Assembly (NCBI GenBank): GCA_029834535.1
Contig: JAQMWT010000309.1
Location: forward strand, 496,001 to 560,000
DNA from: Chrysophaeum taylorii
Taxonomy: Eukaryota; Sar; Pelagophyceae; Pelagomonadales; Pelagomonadaceae
Reading direction: 5' to 3'
Length of the DNA: 64,000 nt
The notes below the pieces were generated by a model, which had not been told where the DNA came from, ran no database searches, and saw only the letters and a list, made by a program, of their open reading frames with translations. This document shows positions 1 through 11,320 of this stretch, piece by piece. The first letter of the stretch is position 1. Each line of letters opens with the position of its first letter. The position numbers were made by a program, and so were the translations under genes.

Positions 1-1959
1 TAGTGGTTCCACCATAAACACGGGCGTTGGTCGTGTTCTCGGCGCCGCGTCCGCGCCGTAGACTCTATTATACTCATTGATGATGATCCCCTTCGCGTCA
101 CCCCGCTGCCTCGAGCTCGGCCAAATCATTGGCCGCCTTCAATATCCGAGTGGCTCCTGCGGCGCGCGCCAGCGCCTGCGCGTCCGACTCGCGGAGCACC
201 TCGAAAAGGCTGTAGTAGACTTAGCTGGAAGCAGCAACAAACTCGTGTCGCTCTTCTTCAAAGGCCGCCGCCGGTTGAAGACCATGATTCCCCACGATGG
301 TGGTGATTACGCTGACCGCCGCACTTACGAGGACGTACCTTCTCTTCCTTCGGGGAAGGAGACCCCAACGCGCGGCGTCTTGTAAGCTGGCGACAATTGC
401 CACAGTCGTGCGACGGGTTATGTCCTTAGGGTCATCAAGGCCGCCGCCCATCCTCCAAGGACGGACGCCTTGGAACCAGTCCACAGAGCCAGCGACAGTG
501 GTTGATCGACATACGTAGTGGAAGCGCTCAATGAGCCCTGCTTGGGGGTCGCAGGTAATGCTGTCGGGGCGACAACTCTGCGGTCGCGAAGATGGGCCCA
601 TAGCTCGAAGGAGACCTCGAGCAACAACAACTCGAGCAGCGCCGGGATGTTCTTCGGGCAGACCGCTTTTTGAAGACGGCTGCCAGGTCTCGAGGAGAAG
701 TGCACTGACAAAAATCCCTGGCATCATTCGTTCGCGTGCCGGATCCCATTACGCGCCCGCGTCGGTCGTCCGTAATTTAGAGCCGCCGTGATGTTTTAAT
801 TTGCGACATGTCGTCGTCGTCGTAGCAGCGCGACCTGAGGATACTTTCGCAGCTCGGAATCAAGGCGGAGGCGAAGTGACTCCTTCGTGCCACCGAGTTG
901 ACAGACAGACGACGGAGCCCGAGGCAGCCGTCGAACGCGCGGTGGACCGGCACCTCGGGGAGACAATAGCTGTGGCTGTCCAAAGAAAGGTCGACGAGAC
1001 TGAAACGCAGCTGGGCTCGCGCGACCTGAATCTCGTTGGCCGGGCGGATTCAACTCGGGGGCAAAGCAGACGGAGCGTATTAGAGAATCAACTCTCCAAA
1101 CGTAAACAGGTCGCCTAGTTGTGATGCACCATGGAGAGTAGCGCGAGTTGAGAATCGTAGCCGCAAACCAACAGAAGAAACTGCCCGATCCTCCCAACTC
1201 GAGATGATCCCGCGGTGACCACGCCTCGGCGCCTAGACGCCGGGGTTCGCGAGCAGAAGAACAAGTCACAGGACTATTATTCACTTTTGGCCCAAAAATA
1301 CCTCCGGAAATTTGTATCTCCAGAGTTTTGCTCCCGCCAGAGAGACAGAAGCCTGCGTCTGTTTTGCCGAGCCCTCGAGCATACTACCGAGCTCGTCGTG
1401 GCGATACTGCAACGACTGGTTCCCGCGTCGAAGGATTCGAACCGCAGATTGCACAACGCACGAGGCATTCTACGCGGCGTCCGAGGAAAAGAATCCCGAT
1501 GCTTGCAGCGGGCACGTGGCTCATCTGCGACAGCAGCGAGAGTGTCGCTTCTTGGTGGATTTTCCGAGTCGGTCAGTCAACGGGTTGACTCTGAGCGGGA
1601 TGCGCTCCGGCCGCAGAGCCCTCCGGCTGTCGAGCCAAACGACAAGATGCAGCAGGGCGCGCGAGGCAGACTCCGTTTCCGCCTGCCCGCGTTTTCAATC
1701 GCGGCCAGGCGCTTTGTCAGCGGCACCGATATCTTCCCCGCGGCGTGCGAACGGTACAAGAAGCCTCGTTGATGACACCGTACGGTCGACGACACTAAAA
1801 ATCACCCGACGTTAAAAATTACCCACTTCTTGGCGAAATGGTCATCAGTTCCGCGGCGAGGAAGATTCCACCAGAGCCGAGCCCAAGGTGGCCGAGCACC
1901 CCGAAGGTACGGAAGTAGCCTGGGCCGCCCCCAACGACAGCCCGGGAGAAGCGGCGGCG
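1..1959. other. Decayed sequence, no supportable gene
   Basis: All six frames are broken into short pieces. The most coding-like stretches are on the minus strand, for example around 420-710 (leucine-rich, helical) and 780-1280, but they switch frame and match no family I recognise. A GGTTCGAATCC-like B-box word on the minus strand near 1434-1446 was checked as a tRNA T-arm; the flanking 5-nt arms do not pair. I see no RNA gene, promoter or terminator that can be defended. Confidence 0.35.
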
Positions 1960-3091
1960 AGAAAAAACGGCTCCTAAGAAGCGAGGTTTTCAACGAGAAA
2001 GAAAACGGCTGCGACGGACTCGGAAAGGAAGCGCGAGGAGTACCATACTCTCTCGGATCGGACGTTGCTCGCGCCGAAGGAGGAACAGGCGCTCGTGAAT
2101 CGTTTCGAGAGCAACGACAAGGCCCGCGCCGCTCCAAGCTGCGAAGAGATTGGAGTCGAAGTGCGCCACGTTTTACTCCTCGACCGTCGACTTCAGAACC
2201 GGCGCGGCGGCAAGAAAGTCCCGGTCAACAACGCCACCTACAAACTTGTGCGCGGAGGCCATTCGCCCTCCTCGGAAAAATTAAATCTTCGTGGGTTCCG
2301 TTCGCTCGCAACTCGCACCGGATCAGCACGAAGATCAAATAACATACCGAGGCGAAGCGCGCCGCCGCCGCGAACTGCGACGAGTCTGACAACCGCGCAA
2401 GGACGTTGCCGTCCCCGAGTTCTGCCGGTCGGTTGGCTTCCGTCTGTTCTTCTTCCAACCGTCCAACACGTCGGGCTTCCTCCAAGCCCTCGACCAAAAA
2501 ATTCCACGAGGCTAACAACAAGGCCAAGTCACACTTCGAGAAGCGTCTGTCCTCTCGACTCGGCCCCCGAACACCTCCGACCAGCTCCGGATACTCGTTG
2601 AAATCTGGCCGTGCGTGCGTGCGTCTCGATTTGTTTCTCGATATTTTTGCATCCAGTATCCGAGCGTCCACGGGTTCTGGAGCGACCCAGACGATCGCGT
2701 CCATTGGACGATCGGTCGGCATCGAGCAGACGAAACTTGAACGTGGACCAGTTCGCCATGCTGTCGCCGCCAAAAGGTCGGTGGGAACGAAAAGTTCAGC
2801 ACGACCATCACGTCACCCGAGGGTGTCCCGAAGGGCACCGTCCAGTACCTCCAGGCCAAGCTGGACCAGGCCGAAGCCATCATCAAGGCCCAAAGCGAGC
2901 GCGAGGTCGACCCCGAGAAGGAAGCAGGCATCATGACCATCGAGAAAACGACGACCAAGCCGAATACGTCCCGCGTCCACATCACCGACGGGCACGGCTC
3001 GGTCGAGTTGTCTGAGATCCGCCCCAAAGCAAAGCAGCGACCCCACCGACACTCCAAGAGCTCAGCTCGTACTGACTTCGACACCTCTTAG
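1960..3091 (+). pseudogene. pogo/Tigger-like (DDE_1) transposase relic
   Basis: A coding trail on the plus strand jumps between frames. Around 2065-2250 there is a helical DNA-binding-like segment (EEQALVNRFE, then NNATYKL). Near 2355 an ANCDESD string resembles the first catalytic Asp region. Around 2430-2530 FFFQPSNTSGFLQALDQ, followed in another frame by a Lys/His-rich helix, resembles the 'PNT..lQPLD' block at the last catalytic residue of pogo/jerky-type DDE transposases. The last piece, about 2775-3091, is open for about 100 codons to a TAG. The DNA-binding part and last catalytic block lie too close together, so most of the catalytic core seems deleted. Family placement is by motif only; no terminal inverted repeats were found. 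Confidence 0.5.
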
Positions 3092-3245
3092 TGTGGCTCG
3101 CCATCCTCCAATTCCTCATGCCGTGTAATTTTTCGTGTCGGGTAGACAACATTACCCCACACGATGCCACGATCACGCTAAACTGGGGTACTCCTGAGCG
3201 TCTCGCAAAGGAAGGCCAGACACAACATCGCGTCGTGTTATTATT

Positions 3246-4169
3246 ATGATGCAGCGAAAAAAAATAAGGGTAAGGTTCCCTCACAGAGTTATGTGGTTCG
3301 CAGAGGCTGTGAGGCGTGCGTCCGCAGTCGAAGATGTCGCGAGGAAGAAAGTGTATTCGAGGCTTCGGGAGGTGTTCGGGGAGGAAGAAGATCCCGAGCA
3401 GCTGTTTAGGGAGGTGTTCGGTGTCTCGACGGCCGTTGGACTCGCGGGGCGCAAGCTCGTTGCGGCGAAACTAGTACAACTTCGCGAGGAAAGGCGCGAG
3501 GAGCGCGCGACGACGCGGCGCGTCGGGAAAATGGTCGAGCGGTACCTCGCGGCCCCTTCCTTCGCGTACACCTTCGAGACGTACAGACAGGTGCTCGTTC
3601 TGGGGGCTCGAGAAACAATAACTCGAAGATTCAAGAAACGCGTCGCGAAGAAGCTTCCTAAAAGGTTTGGGTCGAACGCGGAAAGGCTGCGGCGGCGCGG
3701 GGTCCGCGACCGTCTGATTCGCCGTCTCGTGACAAGACGGCGGGTTTCGCGCTTTGCGGGGGAGCTGTGGGGGGAAGTCGCGACCGCGGCCGAGAAAATG
3801 GAAGCGACGGACGAGAAAATTCGGGCTCTCGAGGACGCGTGCAAACGATGTGGCGCGCCGCACGCGCGGGAGGCCTTTTTGCGCTACGACGTGATCCGAT
3901 TCTCCTTCACTCCGGCGCAGTTTCCGGTGATTTCCGACGTGTTGCCGTACGACGACCGGAAGATACGCGAGGCCGCGGTCCCCCGTGGTCTCCCGCCGCC
4001 CCCGAAAGAACCTCCCACCGTCCTCCTCTGCGTCGCCTGCGGCAGAGAACTCCCGAGGGACCGGTTCGACGTGGGTCACTACGCCTGCGGCTGCGAGGGA
4101 CCAACGTGCGTCGATTGCGTCGAAAAAGACAGCTCCCTTCTCGGGGGGCATCTAAGATTATTATGGTAA
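3246..4169 (+). CDS. Hypothetical basic protein with C-terminal Cys cluster
   Basis: An intact 307-codon frame starting ATG ATG after an AT-rich stretch. The first 230 residues are strongly basic and helical, rich in Arg/Lys/Glu, and probably form long amphipathic helices. After a proline-rich linker (PPPPKEPP, about residue 255) comes a compact cysteine cluster, CVAC...HYACGC...CVDC, spaced like a zinc-binding RING or treble-clef finger. The final residues (LGGHLRLLW) leave no room for more ligands, so the finger is short or the true protein continues through an unrecognised intron. No catalytic motif is visible and I do not recognise the family. A nuclear or nucleic-acid-associated role would fit the charge but is inference. 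It is flanked on both sides by mobile or duplicated debris. Confidence 0.6.
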   Translation: MMQRKKIRVRFPHRVMWFAEAVRRASAVEDVARKKVYSRLREVFGEEEDPEQLFREVFGVSTAVGLAGRKLVAAKLVQLREERREERATTRRVGKMVERYLAAPSFAYTFETYRQVLVLGARETITRRFKKRVAKKLPKRFGSNAERLRRRGVRDRLIRRLVTRRRVSRFAGELWGEVATAAEKMEATDEKIRALEDACKRCGAPHAREAFLRYDVIRFSFTPAQFPVISDVLPYDDRKIREAAVPRGLPPPPKEPPTVLLCVACGRELPRDRFDVGHYACGCEGPTCVDCVEKDSSLLGGHLRLLW

Positions 4170-4239
4170 TGCCGGATGATGAACATATTATTAGTCTTCT
4201 GAGGGGATATCATTATTATTGCCATTTTCTTCCTCTAGC

Positions 4240-5560
4240 CCGAAATTGAGGAGGATGCGATACCAAATCCACTCGATGATGAATCCCGTCCTCGGGCACC
4301 ACGTCCAATCATCATCGGACTTGCGTGGACGCACATCGGAACCAACAACATATTATTCCTTGGCGACACGACAACCAGCGTCGCCCATCCGCCGGACGCT
4401 GCGGGTGCATGCTGCATATGCGGTCATCAACAACACAACCCAAGGGGTGGCGGCTGGAGAAGAGCTGCAACAACAAAGAAACATCGAACTAACTGCAGCA
4501 GGCGCCTCGAGCGAAGCGCTTAGCACGAGCGCATGGGCTGAAGGATGGGGGGAAAGCGAACTTACGCCTGGCGTGCAGTCAATTACGACCCTAACTCTAG
4601 AGTGCTGCGGCGGTCTCGTCGCGGCGCCGGGACCGCGATGCGTAGAGAAGGCGCCCCGAAAGATCTCGCATCGAGGACAAGACGGGGATCGGTGTACGCT
4701 CGGGCATGGGCTGCTGGGTGGCGCCCAACAGGCTGGCTGGACTACTGCAGTCGCTCTTGCGTGCTTTTGTCCTATTCTTGCTGAGATTTGTAGCGCTGCG
4801 TACGAGTGTGTCGTTCTGCTTTTTTTTTTACAAAAAGGCAAACTATGTCAAATCTGATTTCTACAACAAAGGAACTCGTGTCCGCAGTTCCGGACATGTC
4901 GAAGCGTTGCGTCCCCCAAACGCTCGCACTCCGGCGCTGCTGCTCCTCATTGGGCCCATCGCTCTCGTGGCCTATACGTCGATCGATGACCGTCGTCTTC
5001 CTTTTCCTGACAGCGGCTGATAATGGGCGACTCGAGAAACGCGAGCGGAACCGTGGCTCGGATTCGTATACGTTGACCACCTGTTGACCTTCTGCATTCT
5101 CTGCGCACAAATCATGGCCCTGGTTCGCGGAAGTCGACTTGCGAATACCTCCACGAAGCTTCGTCGTTGCCTACGACCTGACGCCGTCATCGACGAACAC
5201 TCAGTCAATGTCGCTCACGTATCGAGGCAGTGCACTTGAAATGATACTTGCAACACGACCTCGTGTCTAATGATGAGGCGCGATTTTGCACCAGATATCC
5301 ATAACCTGGGCTGGAAACGTCGCCCCCCCCCCTTAGGCAACAACCTCGAGCGTCGCGGCATCCCGGCTCGTACCTCCAAGGCTGTCCGGCCCGAGACTCC
5401 ACGACAATTCTCTACAACTTTCCCTCGAAATACACACCTCCATCGTGATCTCACTCCATGGCGTGTTCCTGTACACGAGGAAGAACTATCTTTTTGGTTC
5501 AAAAAAAAGAATCCACGATTCTCGGCGGCACCCAGCAAGATAAAAGTTGACCGCCGGCTT
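4240..5560 (+). pseudogene. Rearranged partial copy of the FAAL-ACP-membrane fusion gene
   Basis: Two parts come from the gene at 6.9-12.3 kb. Positions about 4240-4340 match the reverse complement of about 10,700-10,800 (the stretch coding for RTGFIIEWIWYRILLNFG there). From 4721 to about 5560 the sequence runs parallel, in the same orientation, to 11,321-12,345; both start at GCGCCCAACAGGCTGGCTGG and stay clearly alignable through CGCGATTTTGCACC to GGCGGCACCCAGCAAGAT. Frames are broken in both copies and the copy at 5.3 kb has internal deletions, so this is a non-functional duplicate. The 380 bp between the two parts is not assigned. The inverted segment shows that duplication was accompanied by rearrangement. 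Confidence 0.8.
4721..5560 (+). repeat. Direct repeat, copy A (partner at 11,321-12,345)
   Basis: Long runs of near identity with copy B, for example the block ending GTGCTTTTGTCCTATTCTTG and the block CAGCGGCTGATAATGGGCGA. Differences are scattered substitutions plus indels, including a longer stretch present only in copy B near 11,760-11,830. Confidence 0.85.
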
Positions 5561-6871
5561 GCGAACGGACGTCGGATCGTGGCATGTTTTCCAGCCCGCA
5601 ACTTACTTACTCTCTGGCCGACGCAAATAAGCTGGCCAAACAAACATAAACTAACACGCCCTGCGGGTGCAAATTGGCTTTTCTTTCGACCGCGTTGCCG
5701 AGACAGCGATACAGAGCATCACCACATATGGGAGGGAGGGCTTGTTTTGATTCAACTTGGCACGTTGCGATTTTTGATAATCCTACATCCTTGGAAGGAC
5801 CATATTCCGTTACAAATCTGACCGAAACACATGGAAGATTGATTAAAAAAATTTTTTAAAGCATCTCCCGTTTGGGGACACGTACGTACGTCAGATGGGT
5901 GGGGCGGAGGCTCGAAGGAAGGTCGTAGACCGGAGGACATCTGGGGAGGCCAACGAGAGCCTCCCCCCGCGAATCGGGGGCCTGGGGAGACCAGTTGCTC
6001 CGCGCGGGGGTGGCGCTCTGGGGAAATTCCCCAGACGATGAGGCGCTGGAGGTAAACCGATGGAGAAGGAATAAGCCCGAAGGGGTGTCCTTGGCGGGAC
6101 GACTTTTGATGGCGACCGCGAGCGGAGGAGAACCGGGCGAGATACAGATATGGTCGTCGACGCACCACTTTAGGGAGGCCGGCGACGCGGTCGACCCGTC
6201 CAAGTGCAGGGAGTCTATTGAGCACTCTGCGACGAGGATACGGCCCGCACGCTGTTCAAGATAGTAGCGGATCGAAGGGCATCCATCTTCTGCCGCGGGA
6301 ACTCTCGTCCTCGTAGAGGTTGAGCCAGCTCAGACCATCGCGCGGACGGCGAGGATGATGCGCTGTTCGGCTCGACGGGCCTCCACAGTACTGCGAGCAG
6401 GTCGTCGCGATTGGTGCGAGTCATAGACCGAAGCGGCGTGTCTCCTTGTTGAAGGCGCTTGACTACGTCAAGATCTCTCTCGTGTCAGCCGCGAGCTCGT
6501 CCAAGATGCTGCCGAACATGATGGTGCCAAGAGACCGTTATTCTACGGCGCGACACGAAAGATGCCGCCGACGGGCGTGCCGTCGTCCGTCCTGGGATGC
6601 GGCGGAAGGTCCGGGTGAAGAATCGGATCGTGTTGACGAGACCCAACAAGACCGTTAGATTGTGGTAAAATAATATCTCTTGTGGAGAGGAACATTCATT
6701 CCCAAGGCTTCTTCGGTCGTCGTAGTAGTAGGAAATATCCGTGAACCAAAAAAAGTCAATCTTATATCTGGTTCGAATCTTCAGGATCGTCTTTCAAGAC
6801 TTTCTCTGAGAAAGATGGGATAACCGTCGTCGTAGTAGTGTGGAGAGGAACATATTTCCAACGGTCGACAT
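5561..6871. other. Decayed spacer upstream of the FAAL pseudogene
   Basis: Only short overlapping frames on both strands. A minus-strand stretch of about 110-150 codons (5752-6225) is proline/arginine-rich and matches nothing I know. Nothing here can be called a gene. The last 200 bp are AT-richer and could hold the promoter of the FAAL gene, but I see no specific element. Confidence 0.35.
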
Positions 6872-7458
6872 ATGAGCAGCAGCAGCAGCAGCAGCAGCAA
6901 GCCCCGATGGTGGTCCCCCTTTAGCGGCGAAGCGAGCTGGCAGGCACAAGCACGCGAGACGGCAGCCGTGCTCGACACGAAAGCGTTTCTGACATGGCCC
7001 GACGGTGCTGGGGTCGAGGCTGCCAACCTGTCGTACGCCAAGGTCTGAAACAGGTAGGCGTTTATGGCCAACTGGCTCCTCGGGGATATCGGTCTCGCGG
7101 CGGGCGATCGCGCTATGCTCGTGTACGCTCCTGGGCCCGAGTTCTTCGTCGCCTTCATCGCGTGTCTTCGCGTCGGCGTCTTGGCCGTGCCGAATTCCCC
7201 TCCCGACCCCAGCAAACTCGGACGCGGCCTCTATAAGCTAAACCTCGTGACCCAGTCCTGCGACGCCGCGGTAGGTCTCGTGGACGATATCGTCTTCGGC
7301 CTGCGCACGGCGACGCGCCTCTTGCACTCGTGGCCAAAGATCGAATGGCACAACACGCACGGGCTCTGTCGACACCCCTCACCTTCGGCAGCAAAAGTCC
7401 TCGACGAAGCCTCGGGCGACTCGATCGCTTTCCTTCAATTCACGTCTGGTTCCACCGG

Positions 7459-7498
7459 GTGAGCTGTGTCGGAGAAGAAGTCTTCAATATTCGCGCAG
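7459..7498 (+). other. 40-bp GT-AG intron inside the adenylate-forming core
   Basis: The P-loop motif TSGSTG stops at 7458 and the sequence then reads GTGAGC...CGCAG. Removing 7459-7498 joins the motif to a downstream D/T-P-K/R-like segment and then to VSHRN, as the family requires, although one further base change remains. Size and borders agree with the 59-bp intron in the metalloprotease gene. Confidence 0.6.
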
Positions 7499-10400
7499 GG
7501 ACCCCAAGGGTTTCTCACCGCAACATCTGGCGCAACCTGAGCGAAATTTTTCTGCCCGGACAGCGAAGAGGCCTCGACGTCCACCTTGGGCGAGACCAGG
7601 GGCTACCGTTTGCACGATCTCTACGACCCCTCGGAGCGCGTCATCGCGGTCTCGTGGTAGTTCCACGACTTGGGGTTGATAGCTATGCTGGTTGGGCCTT
7701 TTTGCGCAGGCTACCGCGTGGTCATCTTCTCGCCCCTCTCGTTTCTCGCCGACCCGCTAATGTGTGGATGCGCGCCGTGTCCAAGTACCGCGCGCTCTGG
7801 ACGGCGGCGCCTGATTTATTTTGCTTACGAGTTGTGTACCAAGCGCGCGCCCCGTGCCGCTAACGTCGGCGACATCGACCCGAGTTGCGCGTCGCACCTC
7901 GTTTGTGGCGCCGGCCGGCCAGAGATGCGCGCCCTCGATTTTGCGGGAGTTTGCCGGATATTTCGGGACGCGGTGCAACCTCCCGGCTGGCAGAGACAAC
8001 TGCGACATCTTCTCGCCGACGTACGGCTTGGCACAACACGTCGCCCCGACCTGCGGCGAAGCCAAGGGTATATACGCGTCGCGACGACGGCCAGACCTCG
8101 CCTCGCGCGGTTCAGAATTCCGGATCGACGTGCGGATCGTCGACGTCGACACGCGGCGCGTCGTCCCCGACGGTTCGCCTGGCGAGGTGTGGTTGAGCTC
8201 TGAATCGGTTGCCCGGGGTTACTGGGGCAAACCGGAGCTCGGCGTGGAATCGTACGCCGCCAGAATCGACGACGCGAGCCGGACGACGACGACGGCAACG
8301 TTTACCTCAGGACCGGCGACGAGGCGTTCGTCGAGGACGGCCGCCGCTTGTTCGTGTGCGAACGAATCAAGGACATGATCATCATCGGGGGCGATAATTA
8401 TTACAGCGATGACGTCGAAATCGCGGCGACGCCGTGCGACGGGGATGTATTGCCGCGTTTGCCGTAGTCAACAACGCTAACGAGTGCCTGTGCGTCGTGC
8501 TCGAAGAAGTCTGCGATAGCGCCGTATCCGAGTGCGAGAGTCTTCTTACGTCGACACTATCCAGGAGTGTTCGCGAAGCTGTCGGCCTGTCGCCGCGCCG
8601 CATCGTATTCATCAAGCAAAAGACTATTTTGAAGACGACGAGCGGCAAGCTTCGACGTCGTGCCATTCGAGACGCGCTTTTGGCGGGAGAGCTGCGAGTC
8701 GTCTTCGATTCGAATCCGACACTCGGTAAGAAGCAACAACAATACCAACGAAACGAATCCGCCGAGGCAACCGGTGACGCCAAGGTTGCGACGGGAACGT
8801 TCGCCGGCTGGTTCGATTCGGTCCGGCGGATCGTTGGATACTGCGTTGACGCGGAAGAATGTACGTTGGAAGAATCTTGCGCGGCAGCGGATTCATCCCT
8901 TTTGGCGCAGCCAAGCAATGACGACGCGGAAGACTCTCGGTCGTACGCGACGGGCCCGTCGCTCGCGGTGCAGTCTTGCGCCGACGACCAAGAAGAAGAA
9001 GAAGAAGAAGAAGAAGAGGCTGTTTGTTGATCGCCACTGCTTAGAGACAACATCGCAGAGATTTGACCACGAGCAGAGTAGTGATGCGCTCGGCGACGGA
9101 TGGCTCGACACGATCCGAGCACGCGTGGTGGAAGTTGTTGCCACACGCGGACGCGAGGAACGGGAATTTGGTCCTTGAAAAAAACCATGCTGCGATGGGA
9201 CGGACGAGAGTACGGAAAGGCTGCTCCAGACACCACCACCACCGAGGGCTCGTCGGGATCGTCGGTCGCGTTGTTGTCTTCGATCAGTCATTCTCCCGAA
9301 TCTTTCGATAGCACGCATCTCGATGTTCTTCTTCCAGCGGCGCCTGACGCGCTCGAGGCCGCCATAGCTCGGATACGTCCAAAGCACGCTCCTACGCGCC
9401 GTTTCATCAATCACAGAAGATCAAGTCGACCCGAAGACAACATCCCTCGCAAGCCTAGGCCTGTCATCGAAAGAAGCGCTGGAGATGCAAGCACAGCTGC
9501 GCTTGGACTTGTCTGTGGAACTGGACTTCAACATACTCGTGGATCCAGATGTTTCGATTGACGAACTGGCCAACAAGGTTCTGTCCATGGCGCGCGAGGA
9601 AGATGAGCCGCCGCTCGCGCCCCTCGTGCCGCTCGCCGACGGCATCAACCTCGGCTCTGCGACACTTCCGCAATGGGTTGTCGACGTGTTGCAGGCGACG
9701 TCGGTGATCGTCGTCGTCGTCTCGGTGTCGATCGCGCTCGTTCCGGCGTATCATTTCGGGCGCTGGGTACAGTGGCGTACCAAGGAGATAGGCTCGAGGC
9801 GCATCCAAATTCGGCGCGACAACGCACCGTGGTCACACATCAAGGTTGTCGGGACGGACCGAGTCTACGCTTACGGTCTGTTGCTTCCGTTGGTTATTTA
9901 TTCCGCTCTTCATGGTGTCTTTTGGAGGCGATCACTATCGTCTCAAAATGGCTCGTGATCGGTCGCTACCGAGTCGGGAAAACGCGCCGTGGTACGCTGT
10001 ACTTTTTGCGCTGGTGGTTCGTCGATCGAATGCTCGACCAGTTCGCCTCGTGTGGTCGGGTTCTTCTTCGCGTCCGACGCGTCGCTTATTAATATGTTCT
10101 ATTTGGCTATGGGCGCGCAGGTCTCGGTGCGCGCGACTGTCGGGGTTCTGCTGCGCGAGTTCGACCTCATCACAGTCGGGGAGCACGCTCGAGTGAGCGG
10201 CCTCTGCTACGCTCGCATGTTTGAACCCGACGGCGGCATTCGCTTCGCGCGCTTCTTCGTAGCATCATACTCAAAGGTCGAGTCAGCGGCTGTCGTGATG
10301 CCAGGCTGCAAGCTCGAGCGCGGCGCTGTCCTAGACCACGGCGCCGCAACAATGGCTGGCCAACTTTTGTCCCGCGACAGCCTATATCAATCGAGCCCAG

Positions 10401-11320
10401 CACAATTAGCGGGCCCCCTGGACATCCCCATCGTCCTCGAGTCGTCGTCGTCGTCGTCGCCGATCACTGGGTTCTGTTTCGAGCTTGCGAAACTTGTGGT
10501 TCTGATATGCTACCTCTACGTATTAGTGGTCGGGTCAAACGTGCCGCTTGAATATGTCTTGACGCAGCTCGATTGGTACTCGCGGCGATTTCGATATCGC
10601 GAGCTCATTTATTTCGTCTCGGGCTATTTCTTCGCGATGTTTGTCTCGGTGGGTGTCGGCATCGTGGTTTTGAAGTGGTTGCTCGTCGGCCGGCTGCGCC
10701 CGGAGGCACGGAAGTCCGATGATGATTGGACGTGGCGCCTGCGGACGGGATTCATCATCGAGTGGATTTGGTATCGCATCCTCCTCAATTTTGGGGCTGT
10801 GATATGGGAAGAAAATGGCTTTTTCAGCGTGATGTTGATGAAGGCGTTGGGCGTGCGCATAGACTACACGGCAAATTTTGCAACTGTCTTCTTCTTTTCA
10901 CCTGTCGAAGCGGACTTGATCGAGGTCGGAGCGACAGCGTCCTTGCTTTCTCGTCTTTCCTCGAGGCACATCGTCGCGTCGTAAATAGAGCGATAAAATC
11001 CTCGATCCCCGTGGAGGACTCTGCGTGACTTTCTGCACAACACCTCAGGAGGTCGGCGAATTCGCAACTCTGTCCAACGTGTCAATTTCGTACAGAAGCA
11101 CCACCGGGGAATATAAGTCGGTCAAGATTGGGTCGGGGGCACAAGTCGGTCTTCGCTCGCGACTCAAAGCGGGCGTGGTCGTCGAAGGGAGCGCAGTTGT
11201 GGGACATCAGACAGTGGTGCCGGAGGACGTGGTTGTGCAAACAGGGTCGACGTACTTCGCATCCAGCGTGTTTTGGCGCACGACCGTACAGGCGGACGGC
11301 TAAGAGGAAACGACGCGCGA

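Noticed and set aside
1371-1460. Possible tRNA on the minus strand (GGTTCGAATCC B-box word near 1434)
   Set aside because: The T-stem arms do not pair (TGCGG against CCTTC) and no D-arm/A-box lies at the right distance.
3281-4151. Minus-strand frames of 187 and 226 codons
   Set aside because: Antisense shadows of the intact 307-codon plus-strand gene.
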